Source: JACJYE01 sp964432875
Lineage (GTDB): Bacteria > Bacteroidota > Bacteroidia > Chitinophagales > Saprospiraceae
Assembly (NCBI GenBank): GCA_964432875.1
Contig: CAYSPJ010000012.1
Coordinates: 1-64,000 of the forward strand
DNA: 64,000 nucleotides
Reading direction: 5' to 3'
Below, one piece after another: positions 50,704 to 58,888 of the stretch. The translations under genes were made by a program, and so were the position numbers. The notes below the pieces were generated by a model that made no database searches, was not told the DNA's origin, and saw only the letters and a list, made by a program, of their open reading frames with translations. Every line of letters starts with the position of its first letter. Positions within the stretch are counted from its first letter, which is position 1.

Positions 50704-50711
50704 CAAAGATA
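50704..50711 (-). promoter_or_regulatory. -7 box (TATCTTTG) upstream of the 49-aa ORF
   Basis: Exact TAnnTTTG on the minus strand with a TTG about 23 bases further upstream that could be the -33 element. Confidence 0.4.
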
Positions 50712-50787
50712 AGGATTTTAAGGATAAACCTGAACAAGCTCTAAAACGCCAAACCTCCCCTGTTCGACGAGCGGTTGAAGAAAACCT

Positions 50788-51723
50788 TCACGAACAGCTC
50801 AATTTCAACTTGCCTTCAATCTGATTAAAAAAGTTTCGGCAGAGAGCCTGGCCCGAGCGGAGATGCTGGGCAGCGCGGCGTGCGGCGTCCAGGCGGGCTG
50901 CTGCCTGCAGGCAGGCTTGGGGCTGTCGGCAGTACAGCACGGAGTCTTGCCCCAGCCAGGAACAGAACAAAGACTGGGGCTCTGCTCGATAGAAGAGTTG
51001 GCTACCCGTAGGCGCAAACGGGCTCAACCAAACGCTATGTCGGCGCACGCTGGCTTCCAGCGCTGCGATGAACTGGCGGAAGCCGGCCTCGAGCATCTCC
51101 CGTGCAGCGCCATCGGGCAATGCGCCCTCCCGATACAGCGCCCTCGCCGCAGCAGAAAGGCGGTTGAGCAGGTTGGGCGACCAGATTTCGCAGCGCGGCG
51201 CCGGCCTGGCTAGGGCAAGGCGCTGAAAGATCTGCTCCTGAATTTGTAAAGCTTCCAGCGTTTCCCTGCGCTGGCAGTAGTCTTGGTCAAATACCGGCAG
51301 CTGGCGCCCTGCCGCTTTGCCGTCCAGCCATTCAGCAATGAACAGGTGGAAACAGGCCAGGATCGGGCTGTGCATCAGGTAGAACAAGGGCGGCTCTTCC
51401 AGGCTGAGGACGAGCTGAGCATTGCGTTTTGCCCATTCGCCTCTCAAGACCTCCAGCAAGTGCAGGCTGGCTTGCGCTTGGTCCATGAACTGCACGCTAG
51501 ACGATAGCTTTGCCCGCGCCTCGATCATCAGCGTATAACCTTCGTCAAATGAGACGGCAGTCTTGCCGGCCAAGCGCTCATAAGTTGGTGTTTTCGATAG
51601 CCCCCGCGCCTCCATGTACTGCTGCACGAAGTCCTTGCCCTGTTGACGGGCGATCTGGCGCAGCTTGTCGAAGAGGCGCTTTTGCAATGGATAGCGGACG
51701 GACGTACGGTTCTGGTCAGGCAT
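50788..51723 (-). CDS. Probable HTH-type regulator of unknown target
   Basis: 311 residues from the ATG at 51723; the frame opens earlier with a TTG. The first ~70 residues (LFDKLRQIARQQGKDFVQQY, LSKTPTYERLAGKTAVSFDE) resemble the XRE-like helix-turn-helix start of Saprospiraceae regulators (S-x-D-x-x-YRRIxG...LSxEE). The rest is alpha-helical with many Ala, Arg and Gln and no known ligand domain. It is divergent from the exported protein at 51993. Regulator assignment is moderate. Confidence 0.5.
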   Translation of the reverse strand: MPDQNRTSVRYPLQKRLFDKLRQIARQQGKDFVQQYMEARGLSKTPTYERLAGKTAVSFDEGYTLMIEARAKLSSSVQFMDQAQASLHLLEVLRGEWAKRNAQLVLSLEEPPLFYLMHSPILACFHLFIAEWLDGKAAGRQLPVFDQDYCQRRETLEALQIQEQIFQRLALARPAPRCEIWSPNLLNRLSAAARALYREGALPDGAAREMLEAGFRQFIAALEASVRRHSVWLSPFAPTGSQLFYRAEPQSLFCSWLGQDSVLYCRQPQACLQAAARLDAARRAAQHLRSGQALCRNFFNQIEGKLKLSCS

Positions 51724-51992
51724 AGGCGTTCTGTTGTACAACTTGAAAATGTTGCAGGTCTCTTCTTTTCAACATATCCTCAAGTGCTTGGTTCGCAATG
51801 TTCGTTTTTTTGCCGTGCCTGAAAGCCTGGGTTGGTTTTGTATGGCATGGACCCTGCAATGGCTGGCTTTTCCTTGATTCAGGGAAATTTTGTTTTGGTT
51901 TCCTTGAAAAGAGGAAGGGGTATGCTTGTGGAAGGCTTATTTTTGTCGGGTGAAGTCAAGCTTATTGATTAACCGCCAAATTCCATTTTATC

Positions 51993-53969
51993 ATGCAGAT
52001 GAAAACGCCATTTCACAATGCAGCCTTGCAGCCGTCTCTCAAACTTGAAGCCGATGATGCCAAGCGCCGTTTGCTTTTGGAAGCCCCATCGCTGAGGATG
52101 ACGAAAATTTTAGAGAACACCACTGGGTTCTGGGCAGCCTTCAAGATGATGTTGCCAATTTTCATGATCATTCTTGGATATGCCCCTCTGCCCGGGCAAA
52201 ACCAAGATACCTTGTATGTTGATGAATCGCTGGCGGAAGAAGACATTGAGGATGACCTGGACAGCATCGATTACGTTTATATATCTCCTTGGGATGTTTG
52301 GCCGATGGGCAACGATACCTTCTCTACTATCAATCCTATCAGGCTGACTGTGGTGCGCTACGAAAGCGGAGCAGCCGTTTATTTAAAGTTCAACACTGCA
52401 AGTCCTCTGTTTTATCTCTCTACGCTAAACTATCGGAAAGGTTTTGGAGGCAGCTCGGTTTTCCCGATAGTGGTCGATTTCTCCGGCGAGGTTTTGATCA
52501 GCGGGGTCGATTTGGATGAAGACTTCTATGTTTCTTGGATGGGAAGGGATATCGCCTATTTCACGACCAAAGAAAACGTCGAGGACCCTGATGTGCTCGA
52601 TTTGCCCGAACACATCTTCAATCCGGTCAGCCATTGGCTGGATGAACCCAGCGGCATGGACCAGGTATGGATTGACTCGCCCCGCTGCACGAATGGGCGC
52701 ACCTACAAGAATGCAGTGGGGTTCGACCCTGATAGGCTGGAAGGGAAGGGAAATGAATTCACTAAAACCGGCGGCAACCGGGCGGTTTTGAAGTATGCCC
52801 TGGCCTGTATCGGCGTGGAATCTTTTGTGCCGAGCGATTGCTACTGCGAACGGGACATCTCCGTCCACGTGTGCTACAAGTATGCGGCCAGGCTCGATGC
52901 CCGCAGTGAAATCCGTGGTGGAGGCATCTGTCGGAACGGTAGATTCTCCCGCGCCTATGCCGAAGAAATCGCTTTCATAGCTTGGACTCCCGACCAACAA
53001 ACCCTTGATGATTATGAGGTGTTGGATGCCAATCGTTGGTATGCTGGCTCTGGTTGTGAACAATCGACAAACTGGGGCGAGTTTTTGGCGAATGTCGCTT
53101 TGACGAGCCTCTATGCTTTCAAAGCGCTGAAAAAGCCCGAAAATGTGATTGATTATGCCTTGCAAGTATATTATACCGATAAGCTTGCCGATCAGATTAA
53201 AACCCTGTTTAGTACCAAGCCTATCGAAAATAACCCCACCTCCTCCTGCGGGTTAGCAATTGCCCCAGTCCAATCTGGAAGCGTGATGCTGGATAACTGT
53301 ATCCCGCTTCCGCTCAATGTCAATCGGACCATGGTCGTCGTGTTGCAGAGCAGTTCCTTGCTGCACGTGGAAGGTAGAGGACGGTTCAAGGACACCAATG
53401 CCCGCGTACTGAGCGCCTACGGGCTCACGGGCGTAATCGATCGCAGCGAGCCCCATATTGTCGGCGAAGTTTGCTGCCGCACGGGGCACGCGGTTTATAA
53501 CATAGCGGGCACACCGGGCTTTAACGGGCTCACCGAAGCAGGCCTCAGCAGCTGGGTTAGGAGCAACTTCCAAGCAAGAGCGGTCGATCTCTTTGATGAA
53601 ATAGAGCCTATCCACGGTCAATGGGGATATCGGGGCGGCGGCTCGCGTTCTGATTGCCGATTGGAGATCGTAGATGGACGCAGCCATGACGGTCAAGGCT
53701 TTGAAAACTATCGTGTGCCGACAACTCTAGCTGAACTTAGCTTAGAGCAGCATGGGAACATGCTGCTCGTGAAAAACGGCAAGCCAGGCCAAGACTGGCG
53801 CTTGGCGATTATGGATATCAATGGCAGAACCCTTCATGCCACAGCGGGAGGGACGATGTTGCAGGAATGGATCGACCTGTCTGGCTTTAACTGGCCAGCA
53901 GGGCTGTACGTCGGCTTTTTAGAAGGTTCCGGTCACCAGCGGCAAGTGCTGAAAATCATCAAACATTAG
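51993..53969 (+). CDS. Large exported protein of unknown function, T9SS-like tail
   Basis: 658 residues. An unusual ~35-residue N-extension precedes a hydrophobic signal (MMLPIFMIILGYAPLPGQ); translation may instead begin at MTKILENTTG about residue 36. The body has many Cys and Tyr (CYCERDISVHVCYKYAARL, AYAEEIAFIAW) and no motif I know. The last ~75 residues (LAIMDINGRTLHA, IDLSGFNWPAGLYVGFLEG, VLKIIKH) follow a T9SS sorting-domain pattern, with the usual YPNP motif missing. Base composition is somewhat more A/T-rich than neighbours. Confidence 0.65.
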   Translation: MQMKTPFHNAALQPSLKLEADDAKRRLLLEAPSLRMTKILENTTGFWAAFKMMLPIFMIILGYAPLPGQNQDTLYVDESLAEEDIEDDLDSIDYVYISPWDVWPMGNDTFSTINPIRLTVVRYESGAAVYLKFNTASPLFYLSTLNYRKGFGGSSVFPIVVDFSGEVLISGVDLDEDFYVSWMGRDIAYFTTKENVEDPDVLDLPEHIFNPVSHWLDEPSGMDQVWIDSPRCTNGRTYKNAVGFDPDRLEGKGNEFTKTGGNRAVLKYALACIGVESFVPSDCYCERDISVHVCYKYAARLDARSEIRGGGICRNGRFSRAYAEEIAFIAWTPDQQTLDDYEVLDANRWYAGSGCEQSTNWGEFLANVALTSLYAFKALKKPENVIDYALQVYYTDKLADQIKTLFSTKPIENNPTSSCGLAIAPVQSGSVMLDNCIPLPLNVNRTMVVVLQSSSLLHVEGRGRFKDTNARVLSAYGLTGVIDRSEPHIVGEVCCRTGHAVYNIAGTPGFNGLTEAGLSSWVRSNFQARAVDLFDEIEPIHGQWGYRGGGSRSDCRLEIVDGRSHDGQGFENYRVPTTLAELSLEQHGNMLLVKNGKPGQDWRLAIMDINGRTLHATAGGTMLQEWIDLSGFNWPAGLYVGFLEGSGHQRQVLKIIKH

Positions 53970-54046
53970 TCTTGCTTTATGCCTGCAATTTGAAGGGCAG
54001 GCAGCCGGAGCATCTCCTTGATTCCATCGTAAAACAATACATCAGC

Positions 54047-54649
54047 ATGAAGACACACGCATTCTTTTCCGCCCAGATCCTCGCACTCCTGCTGCTGCTG
54101 GGCTGCCAGCCCGAAGCTCAGCCCCCCTGCTCTAACCGGGACTGCCCGCCGAGAGCCAGGGCACGGGTCGCCGAGAACCGCTGCACCTGTATCTGCAACC
54201 CTCAGGTGGACTTCCCCCTGGTTGACGCAGGCAACGCCTTTTGCGTCTGGCACGGCAGCTATGTCGCTTATCTGGAGCGCAGACACCGCCTCGATACCTT
54301 TGCGCTATGGGTGCCTCCTTATGAGGACTGGGCTGCTTTTCGAGGGGGGACCATGACCCTCTTCTACCGCAGTAAGTTGCATGGTGAAGGAATCAATCGT
54401 TGGGCTTTCCAGCGCCACCCCGAGGGCGACAGCATCCACATCGATTTTTACTTTCCCGCGCCCGACTTGAGCTTCGATATCAAAGCGAGCCGCGACAATG
54501 AGTATTCGCCATACGAGTTCCGGCTGCGCTTCGAGGGCTTCCGGGCGCACGAAAGGCCAGATAGCCTCCACGCGGCGATACACTATCTTACTTTTGCGGA
54601 CAACCCGGTGCGGCCGCCCGCCGAGTTCGTCATGGTGAGGGTGGAGTAG
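54047..54649 (+). CDS. Cys-rich lipoprotein of unknown function
   Basis: 200 residues from the ATG at 54047, with lipobox LLLLGC. The mature N-terminus is Cys-rich (CSNRDCPPRARARVAENRC, TCICNP), followed by a beta-rich domain ending ADNPVRPPAEFVMVRVE. No known motif. It starts 77 bases after the exported protein on the same strand; the two may share a transcript, though neither offers a functional clue. Confidence 0.7.
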   Translation: MKTHAFFSAQILALLLLLGCQPEAQPPCSNRDCPPRARARVAENRCTCICNPQVDFPLVDAGNAFCVWHGSYVAYLERRHRLDTFALWVPPYEDWAAFRGGTMTLFYRSKLHGEGINRWAFQRHPEGDSIHIDFYFPAPDLSFDIKASRDNEYSPYEFRLRFEGFRAHERPDSLHAAIHYLTFADNPVRPPAEFVMVRVE

Positions 54650-54719
54650 CTGGTGCTGTCGGCACTAGCATAAATTCGCGCCGTCATGGCATCCGGCACC
54701 CTGCCCCCCGCATCCCCCC

Positions 54720-54893
54720 CAGGGCTAACGCATCATGGTTTTTAACCATGCATAATATTCTGTAAAATCAGCTCTGCTTCTTTGAAGAGGAAGTATCGAG
54801 CTAGAAAGACAACCGGTTTTCAATTTATTGACTTGGCAATTCGATTTTTTTAGCGAATTATGCATAAGATAATTCAATGATGCGTTAGCCCTG
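54720..54893. mobile_element. MITE-like element with 17-bp inverted ends and 11-bp target duplication
   Basis: The left end is CAGGGCTAACGCATCAT (54720-54736) and the right end its exact inverse (54877-54893). A second matched block, ATGCATAAT, lies at identical distance (11 bases) inside both ends. The 174-bp element is AT-rich inside and carries no transposase. Perfect 11-bp direct repeats CGCATCCCCCC flank it at 54709-54719 and 54894-54904. It splits a C-rich repeat known elsewhere in the window. The ends and duplication length recall ISAs1-type elements, but I cannot verify that. Confidence 0.8.
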
Positions 54894-54914
54894 CGCATCC
54901 CCCCTGTCCCTAAT

Positions 54915-55045
54915 GTCCCTGAAAGCAGAAAGCGATGAACCCGCAGCGATGAACGGCGCAGCCGATGAACCCTGTGGAACACACGCTTCGCTATTCCACA
55001 GAGCCTGCCCCGCCATAAGGCGGGGGTGAACACGCAGCGATGAAC
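54915..55045 (+). repeat. GATGAAC repeat words and a short CCCTGTGGAA palindrome
   Basis: GCAGCGATGAAC occurs twice among several looser copies, and CCCTGTGGAACACACGC with CTATTCCACAG forms a shortened member of the palindrome family found at 71-212. No gene is present from 54894 to 55307 apart from the typA promoter. Confidence 0.5.
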
Positions 55046-55232
55046 GGCCCGCAATAAGCCGCGCCAACAAGTAGCCCCCCGCCAGCTTGACCACCCCCAG
55101 CCATGAGGTTGCCTGGTGCGCTGGAGGGCAGGGGCCAGCCCGCCCGGGGCGCAACAAGGCGAACAACAGAGGACTTTTCATCATAGGAAGCTTTATCGCC
55201 AAAAAAACTTCCCTGGCATTCAATAATAATCG

Positions 55233-55240
55233 TACCTTTG
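55233..55240 (+). promoter_or_regulatory. -7 box (TACCTTTG) for typA
   Basis: Exact TAnnTTTG, 67 bases before the ATG at 55308. Confidence 0.5.
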
Positions 55241-55307
55241 CGGCCTGTTTAAAAAACCGTGTCGCCTCTGAGCTTGTTCTATGAAGCAAAAGGCGTAAAA
55301 AATCTGT

Positions 55308-57113
55308 ATGAATCTTAGGAATATTGCCATTATTGCCCACGTCGACCACGGGAAGACAACCCTGGTGGACAAGATGATCCTGGCCGGGCATTTGTTTAAA
55401 GGCCACGAGACACCGGGCGAGTTGATCATGGATAACAACGACTTGGAGCGGGAGCGCGGCATCACCATCCTGGCCAAGAATGTATCTATCCGCTACAAAG
55501 GCGTCAAGATCAACATCATCGACACCCCAGGCCACAGTGACTTCGGGGGTGAAGTAGAGCGCGTACTCAACATGGCCGACGGCGTACTGCTGCTGGTAGA
55601 TGCCTTTGAAGGCCCCATGCCACAGACGCGCTTCGTCATTCAAAAAGCCATCGAATTGGGGCTGAAGCCCATCGTGGTCGTCAACAAAGTGGATAAAGAA
55701 AATTGTACGCCCGAGGAAGTACAAGAGGCCGTCTTCGACCTCATGTTCAGCCTCGACGCATCGGAAGACCAACTCGACTTCCCCACCATCTATGGCTCTG
55801 CCAAGCAAGGCTGGATGAGCACCGACTGGCGACAACCCGCTGCTGACATCACCGCCCTGTTGGATTCCATCCTGGAATTCATCCCCGAGCCGAAAATAGA
55901 AGAGGGCACCCCGCAGTTGCTGGTCACTTCGTTGGACTACTCGCCCTATATCGGCCGCATTGCGGTGGGCAGGTTGCACCGCGGGAGCTTGCGCAACAAC
56001 CAGACGGTAACCCTCATCAAAAAGGACGGCACCGCTCAGCGCAGCCGCATCCGCGGCTTGTTTGTCTTTGAAGGCTTTGAGCGCATGGAAGTGGAAGAAG
56101 TTGCTGCTGGCGAAATCTGCGCCATCTACGGCGTGGAAGGCTTCGAAATCGGCGACACCATCGCCTGCCCGGACAATCCGGAGGCGCTGCCTACCATCTC
56201 TATCGACGAGCCGACCATGAGCATGATCTTTACGATCAACGACTCCCCTTTCTTCGGTAAGGAAGGGAAATTCGTCACTTCACGCCACCTCAAGGACCGC
56301 CTCTGGAAAGAGCTGGAGAAAAACCTGGCTATGCGGGTAGAAGAAACGGGCGCAGCAGATACTTTCCGGGTTTTTGGCCGCGGGGTGCTGCACCTGTCTG
56401 TCCTCATCGAGACCATGCGCCGGGAGGGCTACGAGCTGCAGATCGGCCAGCCTCAGGTCATCACCAAGCGCATCGACGGCGTCATCCACGAACCGATAGA
56501 AGAACTGACGATAGACTTGCCGGAGAACGTATCCGGTACGGCCATCGACATGGTCACCCGCCGCAAGGGTATGATGTTGCAGATGGAGCCCAAAAGCGAC
56601 CGCATCCTGCTACGTTTCGAAATCCCTTCCCGCGGCATTATGGGCTTGCGTAGCCAAATGCTGACGGCCACCGCCGGGGAAGCCATCATGACGCACCGCT
56701 TCCTGGAGTTCCAACCCCACAAAGGCGACATCCCCAGCCGCATCAACGGCTCGCTGATCGCCTTGGAGACGGGCACGGCCATCCCTTATAGCATCAACAA
56801 CCTGCAAGACCGCGGCAAGTTCTTCATCGCTCCTGGCGATGAAGTCTACGAAGGCCAGGTAGTCGGTGAAAACAGCCGCCCAGGCGACCTGGTCGTCAAC
56901 CTGGTCAAAACCAAGAAGCTGACTAACATGCGCGCCTCGGGCTCGGATGATAAAATGCGCCTGGTGCCGCCCAAACGCTTCTCGCTCGAAGAAGCCCTCG
57001 AGTACATCCAGGAGGATGAATTCGTAGAGGTGACCCCCAACTCGCTGCGCCTGCGCAAGATTTATCTCAAGGAACACGAGCGCAAGCGCGCGAAGAATAG
57101 CGCGCTGGCGTAG
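55308..57113 (+). CDS. typA: Translational GTPase TypA/BipA
   Basis: 601 residues, standard length. GTPase motifs AHVDHGKTTLVDKM, ERGITILAKN, DTPGHSDFGGEVERVL and NKVDKENC are in the first 140 residues, followed by the beta-barrel domain II, EF-G-like domains III and V, and the BipA-specific C-terminus ending near the KRAKN tail. It binds the ribosome and affects 50S assembly and stress growth. Own promoter. Confidence 0.97.
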   Translation: MNLRNIAIIAHVDHGKTTLVDKMILAGHLFKGHETPGELIMDNNDLERERGITILAKNVSIRYKGVKINIIDTPGHSDFGGEVERVLNMADGVLLLVDAFEGPMPQTRFVIQKAIELGLKPIVVVNKVDKENCTPEEVQEAVFDLMFSLDASEDQLDFPTIYGSAKQGWMSTDWRQPAADITALLDSILEFIPEPKIEEGTPQLLVTSLDYSPYIGRIAVGRLHRGSLRNNQTVTLIKKDGTAQRSRIRGLFVFEGFERMEVEEVAAGEICAIYGVEGFEIGDTIACPDNPEALPTISIDEPTMSMIFTINDSPFFGKEGKFVTSRHLKDRLWKELEKNLAMRVEETGAADTFRVFGRGVLHLSVLIETMRREGYELQIGQPQVITKRIDGVIHEPIEELTIDLPENVSGTAIDMVTRRKGMMLQMEPKSDRILLRFEIPSRGIMGLRSQMLTATAGEAIMTHRFLEFQPHKGDIPSRINGSLIALETGTAIPYSINNLQDRGKFFIAPGDEVYEGQVVGENSRPGDLVVNLVKTKKLTNMRASGSDDKMRLVPPKRFSLEEALEYIQEDEFVEVTPNSLRLRKIYLKEHERKRAKNSALA

Positions 57114-57157
57114 ATGCTGGACCTCTTGAGAAGAGCGGGGGATGATGATGGTCTGAA

Positions 57158-57568
57158 TTAAATCAGAAATGGGTTTTCAATAGTGAGGTTCCCGTTGATA
57201 GTCATGCCGTGCTGCATATCCTCGGAAAATAGCGTAGAGCAATTGTTTTCAAGCGCAGCAGCCACGATGAGTGCATCATACCAAGAGAAACTATGTTGCT
57301 CTTTGAGATCAAAAGCAGCAGAAATTGTAGATTCCTCTATAAGCACTAAATCGAAAAAAAGGAGAAAATCTTCAACTGCTCTTCGAATATCTGGAACGGC
57401 AAGCAGGTTTTTTCGATGACAAGTATTGATGAATTCGCTTATCACTTGCGTGGAGACGATGAAATCTAGCGGTTGGCGCATCAGGTGCCCCACCTTGCTT
57501 GCTTTGGCCGCATCAGTGCTGATAGAGTATATTAGCACATTAGTGTCAATAAAGACTTTACCTTTCAT
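57158..57568 (-). CDS. PIN-domain toxin (VapC-like)
   Basis: 136 residues from the ATG at 57568 (MKGKVFIDTNVLIYS); a slightly earlier ATG at 57580 is possible. Acidic PIN residues are present in order: FIDTN (Asp), VISEF (Glu), SWYDALIVAAAL (Asp) and LFSEDMQ (Asp). VapC-like ribonucleases cleave tRNA or other RNA when freed from antitoxin. The start overlaps the last codons of the antitoxin-like gene by 11 bases, the usual TA order. Confidence 0.87.
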   Translation of the reverse strand: MKGKVFIDTNVLIYSISTDAAKASKVGHLMRQPLDFIVSTQVISEFINTCHRKNLLAVPDIRRAVEDFLLFFDLVLIEESTISAAFDLKEQHSFSWYDALIVAAALENNCSTLFSEDMQHGMTINGNLTIENPFLI

Positions 57569-57755
57569 TGGCTTCGTCACGATTGAAACGGTAATCGGAA
57601 GGGAGGGTTATTTTGTAGCGGCGCAGACGCTTCAGAAAAGCATCCGCATCAATCTTTTTGCCCGTGACTTTTTGAATGACTATCTTGCGCTTGGCAAGCC
57701 ATTGGCTGATTTCTTCCAGCTCTTGCAGATTATCGACTTGAAAGATGATGGTCAT
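57558..57755 (-). CDS. Antitoxin-like small protein
   Basis: 65 residues. The Lys/Arg-rich core (WLAKRKIVIQKVTGKKIDAD, FLKRLRRYKITLPSDYRFNR) and the position overlapping a PIN toxin point to the cognate antitoxin. I do not recognise a standard DNA-binding fold: the sequence begins with a beta-strand-like IIFQVDNLQEL. It probably neutralises the toxin with its C-terminal tail. Confidence 0.65.
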   Translation of the reverse strand: MTIIFQVDNLQELEEISQWLAKRKIVIQKVTGKKIDADAFLKRLRRYKITLPSDYRFNRDEANER

Positions 57756-57810
57756 AGTCAGGATTTTTTACAAAACTAATGCTTTTTCTGATAAATACCA
57801 ACAGCGGTAA

Positions 57811-58779
57811 TTACGGCAAAGTTCCTCTATTCCAATTCCGCATCCCATCCACCGAGTCTTCCCTTAAAGTCGCCACATCCCCCGGCCCAGTGCGGCAGCA
57901 GCCGCCGAGGAGGCGCGCGCCAGCCTGTACCCACTGGCGGGGCAGCGCGCCGAAGCCCAGCTCATGCCCGCTGCCTGTCCAGCAGCGGCGTTCGGCATCC
58001 CAGCCTTCGCCGCTATTGGGGTAGGCGAGCAAGGGTTTGGAGGTAAGCGGCTGGGCAACGCGCAGTAAAGCGGTGATGTGCTCTGGAGGCGTGCAATTCA
58101 CTCCTACGGCGAGTATCTGGGGGGCGGCAGCCCCTATCCGGACCCCCTCGCTGAAGAGCTCGCCCTGGCTGAGGTGTTGACCGTCGCGGCAACTGAAGCT
58201 GAGCCAGGCGCGGGCAGCGGGGTAATCTTCCAGCAGGCGCGCCAGGGCTTCGGCCTCCTCCGGGCAAGGGATGGTCTCCAGCGCCAGCAGATCCGGCCCG
58301 GCATCCAGCAGTGCCTCCAGGCGGGGGCGATGCCAATCCATAAGCTGCCGCACCGATAAGCCATACTGCCCGCGGTATTCTGAGCCATCGGCCAGGAAGG
58401 CACCGTAGGGGCCGATGGAGGCGGCTACTAAAGGGTAAATACGCCCTTCACGCCGCCCGGTATCTGCCCAGAACAGCTCGCGGGCTTCCTGCGCTAATTG
58501 CACGCTGCTCTGCAGCAGCGCCCTGGCTTGCTCCCGCCTCAAGCCCCGCCGCTCCAAGCCGGCAAAGCTAGCCTGATAACTGGCGGTAGTAGCCACATCT
58601 GCCCCCGCCCGGAAGTAATCCAGATGTACTTCCCTAATCAATGCTGGCGCCTCTAGCAATATTTTGGCCGACCAGAGCGCATCCGTCAGGTGGGCACCAC
58701 GGGCTTCCAGCTCGGTAGCCAAAGCACCGTCGAGGATGAGGATGGGCTGCTGACGGAGGAGGGGCTCTATATTTACCAT
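57811..58779 (-). CDS. mmuM: Homocysteine S-methyltransferase family protein
   Basis: 322 residues from the ATG at 58779. The TIM-barrel family features are ILDGALATELEARG near the N-terminus, the zinc cysteine in AVGVNCTPPEHI, and the paired cysteines in LLGGCCRTGPGDV near the C-terminus. It should move a methyl group from S-methylmethionine (or S-adenosylmethionine) to homocysteine, forming methionine. No permease gene is next to it. Confidence 0.92.
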   Translation of the reverse strand: MVNIEPLLRQQPILILDGALATELEARGAHLTDALWSAKILLEAPALIREVHLDYFRAGADVATTASYQASFAGLERRGLRREQARALLQSSVQLAQEARELFWADTGRREGRIYPLVAASIGPYGAFLADGSEYRGQYGLSVRQLMDWHRPRLEALLDAGPDLLALETIPCPEEAEALARLLEDYPAARAWLSFSCRDGQHLSQGELFSEGVRIGAAAPQILAVGVNCTPPEHITALLRVAQPLTSKPLLAYPNSGEGWDAERRCWTGSGHELGFGALPRQWVQAGARLLGGCCRTGPGDVATLREDSVDGMRNWNRGTLP

Positions 58780-58888
58780 AGATGGGTGGTTTTGAAGCGA
58801 TATCAAAAGAAGGGATCAGGAAAATGGAGCGGCGGAGCGGGGATGACCCCCTTGAATCATCCCCGCCCCCAATACGCCGCTCCTTCCC

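Noticed and set aside
54725..55054. 109-residue minus-strand frame across the MITE
   Set aside because: Reads through the element and flanking repeats without resembling a transposase or other protein.
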